62,315 bases of DNA from Cellulomonas sp. (lineage in GTDB: Bacteria; Actinomycetota; Actinomycetes; Actinomycetales; Cellulomonadaceae). The stretch lies in NCBI RefSeq assembly GCF_017744555.1, contig NZ_JAGIBD010000020.1, positions 1 through 62,315 of the forward strand, written 5' to 3'. A model generated the notes under the pieces. The model worked only from the letters and a program-made list of their open reading frames with translations, was not told the DNA's origin and did no database searches. This document shows, piece by piece, positions 7,676 to 14,898 of this stretch. Numbering within the stretch: the stretch's first letter is position 1; each line of letters opens with the position of its first letter. A program made the translations under genes and the position numbers.

Positions 7676-7912
7676 GTGATGGCGACTCTTCGACTCCGGC
7701 GGGAGCAGCTCGTGAAGCTCCGCACACTCGCGGGGATCACGACCGACGACGCGCTCGCGCGGCGGATGGGGATGGACCCGGCGACGGTGTCGCGGGTGCT
7801 GCGCGGCAAGCAGACGCCCGGGCCGCGCTTCATCGCAGCCCTCGTGGCCTGCTTCCCCGGCTGGGACCTCGACGACCTGTTCGAGGTTGTCCCGGCTGAT
7901 GACGCGGCGTGA
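7676..7912 (+). CDS. Cro-like HTH protein
   Basis: A 78-aa XRE-family DNA-binding protein: LVKLRTLAGITTDDALARRMGMDPATVSRVLRGKQTPG carries the helix-turn-helix (about residues 18-46), followed by a dimer-like tail. GTG (7676) and ATG (7679) are adjacent; GAGGGGG lies upstream. It faces away from the repressor gene across a palindrome-rich spacer and heads the early rightward transcript, so it probably plays the Cro role or represses lysogenic transcription. It could also be an excision activator. Confidence 0.85.
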   Translation: MMATLRLRREQLVKLRTLAGITTDDALARRMGMDPATVSRVLRGKQTPGPRFIAALVACFPGWDLDDLFEVVPADDAA

Positions 7913-8025
7913 TGCGACACCTCTCCGTCGTCCGCGACGTCACCCCGGACCCCGCCCCTGAGCCCGAGCCACCCGCCCCGGTCGCGGCAGCCGTCCCGAC
8001 CTACTACCTGCGCCTCGCGGCGTGA
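7912..8025 (+). CDS. Small Pro-rich ORF (37 aa)
   Basis: A 37-codon frame whose ATG overlaps the Cro-like stop (TGATG). The middle is Pro/Glu-rich (DPAPEPEPPAP) and the end is PTYYLRLAA. No family recognised. The coupled start and lack of other coding in the gap support translation; it may simply serve to couple translation into the antirepressor gene. Confidence 0.45.
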   Translation: MRHLSVVRDVTPDPAPEPEPPAPVAAAVPTYYLRLAA

Positions 8026-8039
8026 CGAGGAGAGCACCG

Positions 8040-8789
8040 ATGAGCACCGACCTGATCCAGCACGCGTTCCACGGCCAGGCCGTGCGCGTCATCACCGACG
8101 AGCACGGCGAGCCCTGGTTCGTCGCCAAGGACGTGTGCAACGTCCTCGGCATCGGCAACACCTCGATGGCGCTCAGTCGACTCGACGACGACGAGAAGGG
8201 GGTCAGCCTGGCTGATACCCCCGGCGGGCGGCAGTCCGTGAGTATCGTGAACGAGCCCGGCCTCTACGCCCTGATCCTGCGGAGCGACAAGCCCGGTGCC
8301 CGCGAGTTCAAGCGCTGGGTGACGCACGAGCTGCTGCCGGAGATCCGCCGCACCGGGTCGTACGGTCTGCCGAAGGACTACCCGACGGCGCTGCGGGCGC
8401 TGGCTGCGGAGGTCGAGTCCCGGGCCGCGCTCGAGGCGAAGGTGGAGGCCGACGCACCGAAGGTCCTGTTCGCGGACGCGGTCGCGACGTCGCACACCGA
8501 CATCCTCGTGGGGGACCTCGCGAAGATCCTCAAGGGCAACGGCGTCGACGTCGGTGCGGTCCGCCTGTTCGCGTGGCTGCGGCGCGACGGGTACCTGATC
8601 CGCCGCGAGGGCACGGACCACAACATGCCGACGCAGCGCTCGATGAACCTCGGCCTGTTCCGCATCAAGGAGACCGCGGTCACGCACTCCGACGGGCGGG
8701 TCTCGATCTCGAAGACGCCGAAGGTCACCGGCAAGGGGCAGTCGTACTTTGTGAACCGGTACGCCGGAGAGATGCGAGGTGCCGCGTGA
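8040..8789 (+). CDS. Phage antirepressor (BRO-N / KilAC-type)
   Basis: 249 aa from the ATG at 8040, preceded by GAGGAGAG; an upstream in-frame GTG at 8022 is less likely. The N-terminal BRO-N domain shows VRVITDEHGEPWFVAKDVCNVLGIGN, then REFKRWVTHELLPEIRRTGSYGL. The C-terminal half (from about residue 130) matches the KilAC/ANT pattern with VGDLAKILKGNGVDVGAVRLFAWLRRDGYL. Such proteins bind or titrate the repressor and favour lytic growth. Overlaps the next gene by 4 bp (GTGA). Confidence 0.93.
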   Translation: MSTDLIQHAFHGQAVRVITDEHGEPWFVAKDVCNVLGIGNTSMALSRLDDDEKGVSLADTPGGRQSVSIVNEPGLYALILRSDKPGAREFKRWVTHELLPEIRRTGSYGLPKDYPTALRALAAEVESRAALEAKVEADAPKVLFADAVATSHTDILVGDLAKILKGNGVDVGAVRLFAWLRRDGYLIRREGTDHNMPTQRSMNLGLFRIKETAVTHSDGRVSISKTPKVTGKGQSYFVNRYAGEMRGAA

Positions 8790-9022
8790 GCGCGCTCCTG
8801 GAACAGCGGACGAGCGCGCGCGCCGAGGCTGAGCCGGCAGCCGTGGTCGTTCTGCACTACCTGCGCAAGGACGACATCACCCGAGGGATCGTTCTTGGTG
8901 CACCAGCGACGGCCCTGTGCGGCAACTTCGCGACTCCTGTCGCCCCCGGAGCAGCCGGTGACGGACCGTCTGTTCAGGTCGTGTGCCCGGAGTGCGAGCG
9001 CCGCTTCTCGATGCTGCTCTAG
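8786..9022 (+). CDS. Small zinc-ribbon-like protein (DUF3039-like)
   Basis: 78 aa, GTG start overlapping the antirepressor stop. The C-terminal half has ATALCGNFATP and VVCPECERRF, a C-x-n-C-P-x-C arrangement typical of small actinobacterial and actinophage DUF3039-type zinc proteins. The preceding LHYLRKDDITRG is a beta segment seen in the same group. Function unknown; probably a nucleic-acid or protein adaptor. A short inverted repeat, GAGGGGCCC / GGGCCCCTC, lies around 9035-9065 between its stop and the end of the opposing gene and could terminate transcripts. Confidence 0.6.
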   Translation: MSALLEQRTSARAEAEPAAVVVLHYLRKDDITRGIVLGAPATALCGNFATPVAPGAAGDGPSVQVVCPECERRFSMLL

Positions 9023-9047
9023 TCAACGACTCCCAGAGGGGCCCTCG

Positions 9048-9503
9048 TCAGCGAGTGGGCCCCTCTGCCTGTCGCGCCAAGTCGTACGTGGCGACGGCCG
9101 TGTCGTTCGCAGCAAGGCCGTCGATGCCATAGGGATCAGCGGGCCGCACCCGAGAGGCGAGTTCCGCGATCAGTTGCTCGGTGGGGAACGCGCTCAAGGG
9201 AGACCGGTTCCGCAGGGTGACCTCGAGGGATCTGGCGGCGTCTGCGCGGTCGACGTCGCGCAGTTCGTCGGGGGTGATGCCGAGGACGAGGGCGACGCGG
9301 GCGAGCACTTCGGGCTCGGCCCGGTAGGTCGTGATCTCGCCGGAGTTCCGGTACCGCAGGCCGCGGGTGATGTTGCGCCAGGTGCCGTAGGAGACGCCTG
9401 CCTGATGTGCCGCCGCCTGCGAGGTGATCTTGGGGCTCCGGTTCCGCTGGTGACGCTTCACCAGGTCAGCCTCGGGTGCCGGGCGCGGTGTCGATGTGGC
9501 CAC
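9048..9503 (-). CDS. XRE-like HTH regulator on the opposite strand
   Basis: 151 aa, GTG start at 9503. A helix-turn-helix lies near residues 25-75 (SQAAAHQAGVSYGTWRNITRG...EVLARVALVLGITPDEL). The C-terminus has a short amphipathic helix. It is the only minus-strand gene in the early region and faces the excisionase-like gene across a 112-bp divergent spacer. That spacer contains a half-site (TTCGCGATACAG) of the palindrome found at operon heads further right, so this protein is a candidate regulator of that regulon and of excision (inference). No signal for cleavage or ligand binding. Confidence 0.8.
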   Translation of the reverse strand: MATSTPRPAPEADLVKRHQRNRSPKITSQAAAHQAGVSYGTWRNITRGLRYRNSGEITTYRAEPEVLARVALVLGITPDELRDVDRADAARSLEVTLRNRSPLSAFPTEQLIAELASRVRPADPYGIDGLAANDTAVATYDLARQAEGPTR

Positions 9504-9615
9504 GGGGCGAGCCTACGATGCTGAATCAGATTCGCGATACAGCAAGGGTCCCGATCGGGGGAACCGGAAGCCTTTACTACCTGCTGTAGCGTCACCTGCT
9601 GTTACAGTGGTTTGC
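9504..9615. promoter_or_regulatory. Divergent promoter region with half-site and direct repeats
   Basis: Contains GAATC-A-GATTC (9523-9533); a half-site ATTCGCGATACAG (9530-9542) like the operon-head palindromes; two direct repeats of ACCTGCTGT (9579-9587 and 9594-9602, 15 bp apart); and a TACAGT -10-like box (9603-9608) only 7 bp before the ATG at 9616. The excisionase mRNA is therefore probably leaderless or nearly so. CCTGCTGTAGC (9580-9590) recurs inverted next to attR. Confidence 0.55.
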
Positions 9616-9831
9616 ATGACGAGAAGCCACTCCTCACCTGCCCTACTGGGCGTGCGCGACGTCGCCGAGATGCTCGGCATCCACCCCGAGACCGTCCGCG
9701 AGATGGCCCGCCGCAAGCAGATCCGGGCGATCAAGTTCGGCGGCCGGACCTCGCCCTACCGGTTCCGCCCGGCCGCGGTCGACGAGCTCATCGCCAAGCG
9801 CGAGGCCGCCACCAACCGACTCGCTTCCTGA
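9616..9831 (+). CDS. Excisionase-like MerR/Xis helix-turn-helix protein
   Basis: 71 aa from the ATG at 9616. Sequence LLGVRDVAEMLGIHPETVREMARRKQIRAIKFGGRTSPYRFRPAAVDELIAKRE is the winged-helix fold of the excisionase/AlpA family (HTH_17). Such small proteins bend DNA at att sites to promote excision or act as early transcription factors. The start is chosen on domain fit; a -10-like box lies just upstream. Next to a candidate operator region and followed within 5 bp by palindrome site A. Confidence 0.8.
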   Translation: MTRSHSSPALLGVRDVAEMLGIHPETVREMARRKQIRAIKFGGRTSPYRFRPAAVDELIAKREAATNRLAS

Positions 9832-9835
9832 ACTG

Positions 9836-9855
9836 GTAGCGCGAACTCGCGCTAC
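9836..9855. promoter_or_regulatory. Operon-head palindrome, site A
   Basis: GTAGCGCGAACTCGCGCTAC: one mismatch from the perfect 20-bp palindrome seen at sites B and C. It starts 4 bp after the excisionase stop and is followed by a TACACC box, then GGAGAG and the ATG at 9875. Likely operator/promoter for the recombination operon. Confidence 0.65.
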
Positions 9856-9874
9856 ACCTGAACGGAGAGACCAC

Positions 9875-9979
9875 ATGCAGACGACCTGGCACCCACAGGA
9901 CCCGCCCGCGCCGGGCGCCCGGCGCGACCCGTGGGCCGACGACCCCGACCGCACGACCCGCCGCGAGGCGACCCGATGA
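9875..9979 (+). CDS. Small charged ORF (34 aa)
   Basis: First open frame after palindrome site A, with AACGGAGAG as ribosome-binding site 6 nt before ATG. The peptide is Pro/Asp/Arg-rich (TWHPQDPPAPGARRDPWADD). It overlaps the next gene by 4 bp (ATGA), so it is probably translated and couples to it. No family recognised. Confidence 0.5.
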   Translation: MQTTWHPQDPPAPGARRDPWADDPDRTTRREATR

Positions 9980-10464
9980 CCGCCGTCGCCGAGTCCGCGC
10001 GCACCGACGACACCCTGCGCGAGGGGATCATCGACCTCCTAGTCGAGGAGCGGTCCGCGCACTACGAGCCGGAGTCGGGGTACTACCGGGTCGACGCCGA
10101 CGAGTTCGAGCGCCTCATCGAGGTCGTCATCACGGCGACCACAGAGCGCGTCGCCGAGGAGATCGAGGGCCGCCGGGACGGACTCGACCTCGTCGGGACC
10201 ACGGCGTCCGCGGTCCGCGGCGCCCTCACGGACGCCGCCGCTGCGGCCCGAGCGCTGGGCGCTCTCGAGGCACCCGCGCGGCTGGCCTGGCCGCAGGTGG
10301 AGTGGGCGCTGTGCTACTGCACCGACCGCCGCCACGAGTACCCCGACCGGGAGACGTGGAAGCCAGACCGGATGACCGCGCTGCGCGACGAGATCTACTA
10401 CTCGGCCGACCTGCCGCACCACCTCGTCAGCAAGGCCACCGCGATCCGACAGGCCGACGCGTGA
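9976..10464 (+). CDS. Unknown early protein, 162 aa
   Basis: ATG overlaps the preceding stop. The protein is acidic and helical, with no signal peptide or membrane segment. A Cys-Tyr-Cys motif (WALCYCTDRRHEYPD) and Tyr-rich stretches are the only notable points. It begins the recombination operon (exonuclease and Bet follow with GTGA/ATGA overlaps). No family recognised; perhaps an exonuclease accessory or host-takeover protein. Confidence 0.6.
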   Translation: MTAVAESARTDDTLREGIIDLLVEERSAHYEPESGYYRVDADEFERLIEVVITATTERVAEEIEGRRDGLDLVGTTASAVRGALTDAAAAARALGALEAPARLAWPQVEWALCYCTDRRHEYPDRETWKPDRMTALRDEIYYSADLPHHLVSKATAIRQADA

Positions 10465-11363
10465 GCGCCGCCGCCCTTGAGCCCGGGTCGGACGAGTGGC
10501 TCAAGGTCATCACCGCGTCGAAGGTCGCCGCGATCCTCGGGGTGTCCCCGTGGGACTCCCCCCGGTCGCTGTACCACTCGATGCGCGGCGAGCTGCCGCG
10601 CGAGGCGACGACGGACGAGCAGTCCCGCGGCCACTATCTCGAGCCGGCGATCATCGCGTGGTGGCGTGACCGGCACCCCGAGTACACGACCGTCACGCGG
10701 GCGCACCTCGCGCTGCGCGACGAGTTGCCGTGGAGCGCCGCGAACCTCGACGCGCTCGCCGAGGGCCCTGACGTGGAGCCCGCCGTCGTCGAGGCGAAGT
10801 CGGCCGCGAACGAGTGGGAGTGGGGTCGCGAGGGAACCGACGAGGTCCCCGCCTACTACGCCGCCCAGGCGATGTGGGCGATGCACCTGTCCGGGACCCG
10901 GCGCACCTACATGCCGGTCATCACCGCGCACCTCGAGTTCCGCGAGTACGTCATCGAGTACGACTCGGATCTCGCGACGGACATCGAGCAGGCGTGCTAC
11001 CGGTTCTGGTGCGACGTCATGGACGGCACCGCCCCGGACCTGGACGGGCACGTCGCGACGTTCGAGTCCGTGCGGCGCCTGCACCCGCAGATCGACCAGG
11101 GCTCGAGCGTCGAGCTCCTGCCGGAGGTCGCCCGGGAGTTCGTCGAGGCGACCGCGGCCCGCAAGGACGCCGAGGCGCGCGAGCGCCGCGCCCGGGCGGC
11201 CGTCACCGACGCGATGGGGTCGTTTCACCGCGCGGTCTGCGGTGAGCAGGTCATCGCCCAGCGGCAGCGGACGTCGGCGGGCACGCCGGCGCTGTACGCC
11301 GCCCGCAGGCCCGTCGACCTCGACGCCCTTCCCCCCGTCATCGAGAGGACCCACGCAGCATGA
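10461..11363 (+). CDS. YqaJ-type viral exonuclease
   Basis: 300 aa from GTG at 10461 (GTGA overlap). The YqaJ/lambda-exonuclease pattern is present: an N-terminal ITASKVAAILGVSPW...SRGHYLEPAIIAWW (E in the first motif), then NLDALAEG...AVVEAKSA, giving the D-(E)-x-K metal site near residues 90-115. The family degrades 5' strands to give 3' overhangs for a partner annealing protein. That partner follows at once (Bet-like, 4-bp overlap), so this is a two-gene recombination system. A helical C-terminus with AEARERRARAA is a likely partner-contact region. Confidence 0.9.
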   Translation: MSAAALEPGSDEWLKVITASKVAAILGVSPWDSPRSLYHSMRGELPREATTDEQSRGHYLEPAIIAWWRDRHPEYTTVTRAHLALRDELPWSAANLDALAEGPDVEPAVVEAKSAANEWEWGREGTDEVPAYYAAQAMWAMHLSGTRRTYMPVITAHLEFREYVIEYDSDLATDIEQACYRFWCDVMDGTAPDLDGHVATFESVRRLHPQIDQGSSVELLPEVAREFVEATAARKDAEARERRARAAVTDAMGSFHRAVCGEQVIAQRQRTSAGTPALYAARRPVDLDALPPVIERTHAA

Positions 11364-12325
11364 GCACCGACATCACCACGCACGGGCAGACCCCGAGCAC
11401 GGCACTGACCATCGCGGACGACCAGTCCTCGTTCAACCACCAGCAGGTCGCAGCGCTGCAGCACCTCGGCGTCCAGGGGGCGTCCGACGGGGACCTCGCG
11501 GTCTTCTTCCACGTCGTGAAGCGCACGGGCCTGGACCCGTTCGCGCGGCAGATCTACATGATCGGCCGCTGGTCGCGGGAGGGCACGAAGTACACGATCC
11601 AGACGGGGATCGACGGGTACCGGCTCATCGGCCGCCGGGCCGCGGACGCCCGCCGCGAGACGATCAGCGTGTCGGCCCCGGAGTGGTGCACCGAGGAAGG
11701 CCAGTGGCGCCCGGTGTGGCGCTCGGCTTGGGGCTGGCCGGTGGCGGCACGGGTCACGATCCACCGCGGGCAGTCGCCGTTCACCGCGGTCGCCCTGTTC
11801 GACGAGTACAAGCAGACGAAGCGCGACGGCGGCCTCACGCAGATGTGGGAGCAGCGTCCGGCCGGGCAGATCGCGAAGTGCGCGGAGGCCCTGGCGTGGC
11901 GGCAGGCGTTCCCGCAGGACCTCGCGGGCATCTACGTCGACGAGGAGATGCAGCAGGCCGACCACACGCCGGACCCGACCCCGGAGCCGTCATCCCGGTC
12001 GGGCGTGTCACGCCTGCGGGCCGCGGTCCCCGCCCAGGACAGCGAGCAGCAGACGCCGGCCCCCGAGCCGCCGCCTGAGGACGTGCAGGACGCGGAGGTC
12101 ATCGACGTCCCGGAGGGCATCACGGCGGCGCAGCTCAAGCGGGTCGGGTCGCTCATGACCGAAGCCGGGTTCGACCGGCTTGCCGCGCGGAAGTTCGTTG
12201 CGGGTGTCGTGGGTCGGGAGGTCGCGGCGCGCACGGACCTGATGAGCGACGAGGCGGACCGGGTGATCGCGGCGCTCGAGGCCGAGATGCAGCCGGCGGA
12301 GCAGGTCGCGGGGCAGACGTCGTGA
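11360..12325 (+). CDS. bet: Bet/RecT-family single-strand annealing protein
   Basis: 321 aa, ATGA overlap with the exonuclease. The conserved core contains DLAVFFHVVKRTGLDPFARQIYMIGRW, then YTIQTGIDGYRLIGRR, then MWEQRPAGQIAKCAEALAWRQAFPQDLAGIYVDEEM: the lambda Bet family signature order. The C-terminal third is Pro/Glu/Gln-rich linker followed by a small helical region (ITAAQLKRVGSLMTEAGF...DEADRVIAALEAE), which in other phages recruits SSB or the exonuclease. Function: anneals complementary single strands during phage recombination. Confidence 0.93.
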   Translation: MSTDITTHGQTPSTALTIADDQSSFNHQQVAALQHLGVQGASDGDLAVFFHVVKRTGLDPFARQIYMIGRWSREGTKYTIQTGIDGYRLIGRRAADARRETISVSAPEWCTEEGQWRPVWRSAWGWPVAARVTIHRGQSPFTAVALFDEYKQTKRDGGLTQMWEQRPAGQIAKCAEALAWRQAFPQDLAGIYVDEEMQQADHTPDPTPEPSSRSGVSRLRAAVPAQDSEQQTPAPEPPPEDVQDAEVIDVPEGITAAQLKRVGSLMTEAGFDRLAARKFVAGVVGREVAARTDLMSDEADRVIAALEAEMQPAEQVAGQTS

Positions 12326-13056
12326 GCACCTACAGCGAGCAGACGATCCCCGCGCGCCCGTGGGAGGGCGCGTCGTGGTGGGACGGCCCGCTCGTCGGCT
12401 TCGACCTCGAGACGACGGGCCCGGAGCCGGACGAGGCGCGGATCGTGACCGCGTGCGTGGTCGTCGACGTGCCGGGTGAGGCACCGGTCGTGGCGACGTG
12501 GCTCGTCGACCCGGGCGTCGAGATCCCCGAGGGTGCGACCGCTGTCCACGGGGTGACGACCGAGCACGCGCGCGAGCACGGCCAGCCCGCCCGGGCTGCC
12601 GTCGCGCGGATCCTCGAGGTGCTGCGCGCGCAGGCGCACCCGCTGGTGGCGTTCAACGCGTCCTTCGACTTCACGGTCCTCGACCGGGAGGCCCGCCGTC
12701 ACGGTCAGGCGCCGCTCGCCCCGGAGCCGGTGATCGACCCGTTCGTGCTGGACAAGCAGGCGGACCGGTACCGGCGTGGGAAGCGGACGCTGACGGCGTG
12801 CGCCGAGCACTACGGCGTCGAGCTCGTCGACGCGCACAGCGCTGACGCGGACGCGCTGGCCGCGGTGCAGGTGGCGCGCGCGATCGGCCGCGAGCACAGG
12901 CCGCCGGCCGACGCCCACCACCTGCACGCCGGGCAGGTCCACTGGCGCCGGGAGCAGTGCGAGTCGCTGCAGGACTACCTGCGACGCACGAAGGACCAGC
13001 ACGCCGTCGTCGACGCGTCCTGGCCGGTGCGCCCGTTCGAGGAGGACGCTGCGTGA
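12322..13056 (+). CDS. DnaQ-like 3'-5' exonuclease (DEDD)
   Basis: 244 aa, GTGA overlap. The Exo I motif GFDLETTGPEPDEARIV, Exo II NASFDFTVLDREARR and Exo III HSADADALAAVQVAR are all visible, so the D-E-D-(H)D set is intact. This is the proofreading-exonuclease fold of DNA polymerase III epsilon but as a stand-alone enzyme. It lies in the recombination operon, so it probably trims DNA ends. C-terminal 40 residues (WRREQCESLQDYLRRT) are an added helix of unknown role. Confidence 0.9.
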   Translation: MSTYSEQTIPARPWEGASWWDGPLVGFDLETTGPEPDEARIVTACVVVDVPGEAPVVATWLVDPGVEIPEGATAVHGVTTEHAREHGQPARAAVARILEVLRAQAHPLVAFNASFDFTVLDREARRHGQAPLAPEPVIDPFVLDKQADRYRRGKRTLTACAEHYGVELVDAHSADADALAAVQVARAIGREHRPPADAHHLHAGQVHWRREQCESLQDYLRRTKDQHAVVDASWPVRPFEEDAA

Positions 13057-13424
13057 GCTCACCAACCACGGCCGCCGCGGTCGCTGGCCTGTGCCGGGAC
13101 CTGGACGTGAAGGTCCGCGAGTACGACGGGCTGACCACGCGGCGCGCGGGCGCGGAGGTCGACTTCAAGGCCGCCCGCGCGCGCCGCATCATGCGCGCCC
13201 GATCCGAGGGCGCGAAGTCGATCGCGGAGGCGGAGACGATCGCGGCCGCCGACGAGGGCCTCGAGGTCCTGTGGCGCGAGTACCTGCTCGCGGACGCCCT
13301 CGTGGACGCCGCGCAGAAGTCGATCCTGGCGCTGCGGGACCGCATCGGCTTCGGCCGGTCGGTGATCGCGAACGAGCGCGCCGCGGACACCCTGCACGGC
13401 CACGGCGTCGGGGGTGCGGCGTGA
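13053..13424 (+). CDS. Unknown helical protein, 123 aa
   Basis: GTG overlaps the exonuclease stop. All-helical composition rich in Ala, Arg and Glu (VDFKAARARRIMRARSEGAKSIAEAETIAAADEGLEVLWREYLLADALVDAAQKSI), possibly a helical hairpin or coiled coil. Positioned between a nuclease and an HNH gene in the same operon. Small helical proteins of this form are common beside phage recombination genes. No function assigned. Confidence 0.65.
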   Translation: MSSPTTAAAVAGLCRDLDVKVREYDGLTTRRAGAEVDFKAARARRIMRARSEGAKSIAEAETIAAADEGLEVLWREYLLADALVDAAQKSILALRDRIGFGRSVIANERAADTLHGHGVGGAA

Positions 13425-13933
13425 GCGCCGGCGGGTTCTCCCCTGTGACGGTCCGCTCGATCCTCGAGCGCGACGGGGAGGCGTGCGCGCGCTGTGGCCG
13501 GGCGATCCGTGTCGATGACCGCGGTTGGGGCTGGTCGGTGCAGCACCGGCGTCCGCGCGGCATGGGCGGTACGCGCGCAGCGGTCGCGTCGTCGCCGGTG
13601 AACGGGGTCGTGCTGTGCGGCTCCGGGACGACCGGCTGCCACGGGCATGTCGAAGCGCATCGCGAGGAGGCACGCCTGCACGGGTGGCTGGTGCCCCAGT
13701 GGCGCGAGCCCGGGGACGTTCCGGTGCGCCACCACGCGCGCGGGTGGTCGTGGATCACTGAGGGCGGGTACCGGGCCCTGTCGGAGCCCGAGCTGTGGCT
13801 GCTGGCCGGGCAGTGGTTGGACGACGAGATGACGTCTCGTGGGCTGTCCCACGAGGACGAGGAGGTGGTTCGGCTGTCGCGTGCGGCGGCGGACCTGTTC
13901 GGGGTGAAGGCTCGGCCTCTCACCGTTCGGTAG
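13421..13933 (+). CDS. HNH endonuclease
   Basis: 170 aa, GTGA overlap. CARCGRAI...WSVQHRRPRGMGG...PVNGVVLCGSGTTGCHGHVEAHREEA shows the Cys pair, the HH core (QHRRPRGMGG) and the final C-H-G-H of an HNH nuclease with structural zinc. The C-terminus is helical (SEPELWLLAGQWLDDEM). As a last gene of the operon it could be a recombination or packaging-linked nuclease rather than a homing enzyme. Its TAG stop lies inside palindrome site B. Confidence 0.85.
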   Translation: MSAGGFSPVTVRSILERDGEACARCGRAIRVDDRGWGWSVQHRRPRGMGGTRAAVASSPVNGVVLCGSGTTGCHGHVEAHREEARLHGWLVPQWREPGDVPVRHHARGWSWITEGGYRALSEPELWLLAGQWLDDEMTSRGLSHEDEEVVRLSRAAADLFGVKARPLTVR

Positions 13934-13952
13934 CGCGAATTCGCGCTACAGT
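13930..13952. promoter_or_regulatory. Operon-head palindrome, site B, with -10-like box
   Basis: GTAGCGCGAATTCGCGCTAC (13930-13949) is a perfect 20-bp palindrome. Its last three bases start TACAGT (13947-13952), a good actinobacterial -10. It begins inside the stop codon of the preceding gene. A protein bound there would block the promoter. No strong -35 is seen (cgttcg at 17 bp). Confidence 0.75.
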
Positions 13953-13957
13953 CGCTT

Positions 13958-14024
13958 GGGGCGTACGCCCCGGTTCCTTCGCCCGGCGGCGGGCACTCCG
14001 ACCAAGAAGCCACCGCCGCCGGGC
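13958..14024 (+). promoter_or_regulatory. 5' leader of operon B with two hairpins
   Basis: GGGGCGTACGCCCC (13958-13971) is self-complementary. A 12-bp perfect stem follows: GCCCGGCGGCGG (13981-13992) with CCGCCGCCGGGC (14013-14024) around a 20-nt loop. It ends 26 nt before the ATG at 14051; AGGAGAGGA follows it. No U-run, so it is not a classical terminator. The operon C leader has the same layout. Confidence 0.55.
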
Positions 14025-14050
14025 CCTCACCACAGGAGAGGACTCGCGCC

Positions 14051-14332
14051 ATGAGCGAGAGCACCAAGACCGTACTGCCCGACGTTCGACCAGGGCAGGT
14101 GTGGGCCGACAACGACCCGCGCATCCCCCTCAGCGACCAGCGGTTCCTGCTCGTCGAGGACGTGACCGACCTCGGCGGCGGCCCGCGCGCCCGGGTCCGA
14201 CGCGTCGTCCAGCTCGACACCGGCCAGTGGGCGCCGCACCCGCGGTCGGCGACGACGTCGATCGCGGTCCGCCGCTTCCGTCCGAACAGCACCGGGTACC
14301 GCCTCGTGCAGGACGAGGCGAGGTGGACCTGA
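14051..14332 (+). CDS. Small beta-rich protein, 93 aa
   Basis: ATG preceded by CAGGAGAGGA. LPDVRPGQVWADNDPRIPLSDQRFLLVEDVTD...IAVRRFRPNSTGYRLVQ resembles small actinobacterial/actinophage proteins of the DUF6354 kind that start V-R-P-G-Q-V-W and end R-F-R-P-x-S-T-G-Y-x-L. Function unknown. First gene after palindrome B and its structured leader. Confidence 0.65.
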   Translation: MSESTKTVLPDVRPGQVWADNDPRIPLSDQRFLLVEDVTDLGGGPRARVRRVVQLDTGQWAPHPRSATTSIAVRRFRPNSTGYRLVQDEARWT

Positions 14333-14898
14333 TGACCGCCACGACCGAGCACCTGCGGCCGTACCACTACCCGAGCGTCTACGACGCCTTCCTCAACGAG
14401 GTCGCCGAGCACGAGCTCACGGTCCTGCACGAGGACGGCCACTACCGGCACCTGCGGTTCCAGCGGCCCGGCACGGGCATGTGGCACTGGGACCTCATCA
14501 CCTGGCCCTGGTCACTCGCCATCCGCGGTGACATCGGCGAGGGGTTCATCTTCACGCGCGAGCTGGACATGCTCACGTTCTTCGACCACGGGCAGCCCGC
14601 CGGCTGGATCAACGCCTCGTACTGGGCCCAGAAGCTCGACCGTGGATCACGCAGCGTCCGGGAGTTCTGCCGCGAGCGGTTCGCTGCATGGCTCAAGGAC
14701 GAGGGGATCGACGCCAGCCTGGCCGCAGACGTCGAGTCGCTCCACGAGGCGACCGAAGCGCTCCTCGACGCTGGGCACGACTGGGACTCCGACGACGTGC
14801 AGGCCTGGGAGGACTACGAGTACCACTTCCTCGTCGCGCTGCACGCGATCCTCTGGGGCGCGAAGCGGTACCACGCGGCGAAGGCGGCAGACCGATGA
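14332..14898 (+). CDS. Unknown protein, 188 aa, common on mobile elements
   Basis: TGATG-coupled ATG. Sequence HLRFQRPGTGMWHWDLITWPWSLAIRGDIGEGFIFTRELDMLTFF belongs to a widespread uncharacterised family found in phages and plasmids (the HLRF-x-x-PGT...WFDLITWPG...GDMG...F pattern). The C-terminal half is acidic and helical with conserved-looking Trp/Tyr. No catalytic motif visible. Soluble. Confidence 0.75.
   Translation: MTATTEHLRPYHYPSVYDAFLNEVAEHELTVLHEDGHYRHLRFQRPGTGMWHWDLITWPWSLAIRGDIGEGFIFTRELDMLTFFDHGQPAGWINASYWAQKLDRGSRSVREFCRERFAAWLKDEGIDASLAADVESLHEATEALLDAGHDWDSDDVQAWEDYEYHFLVALHAILWGAKRYHAAKAADR

Noticed and set aside
13958..14024. Intrinsic terminator before operon B
   Set aside because: Strong stem but no U-run and only 26 nt before a coupled start; a leader structure is more likely.
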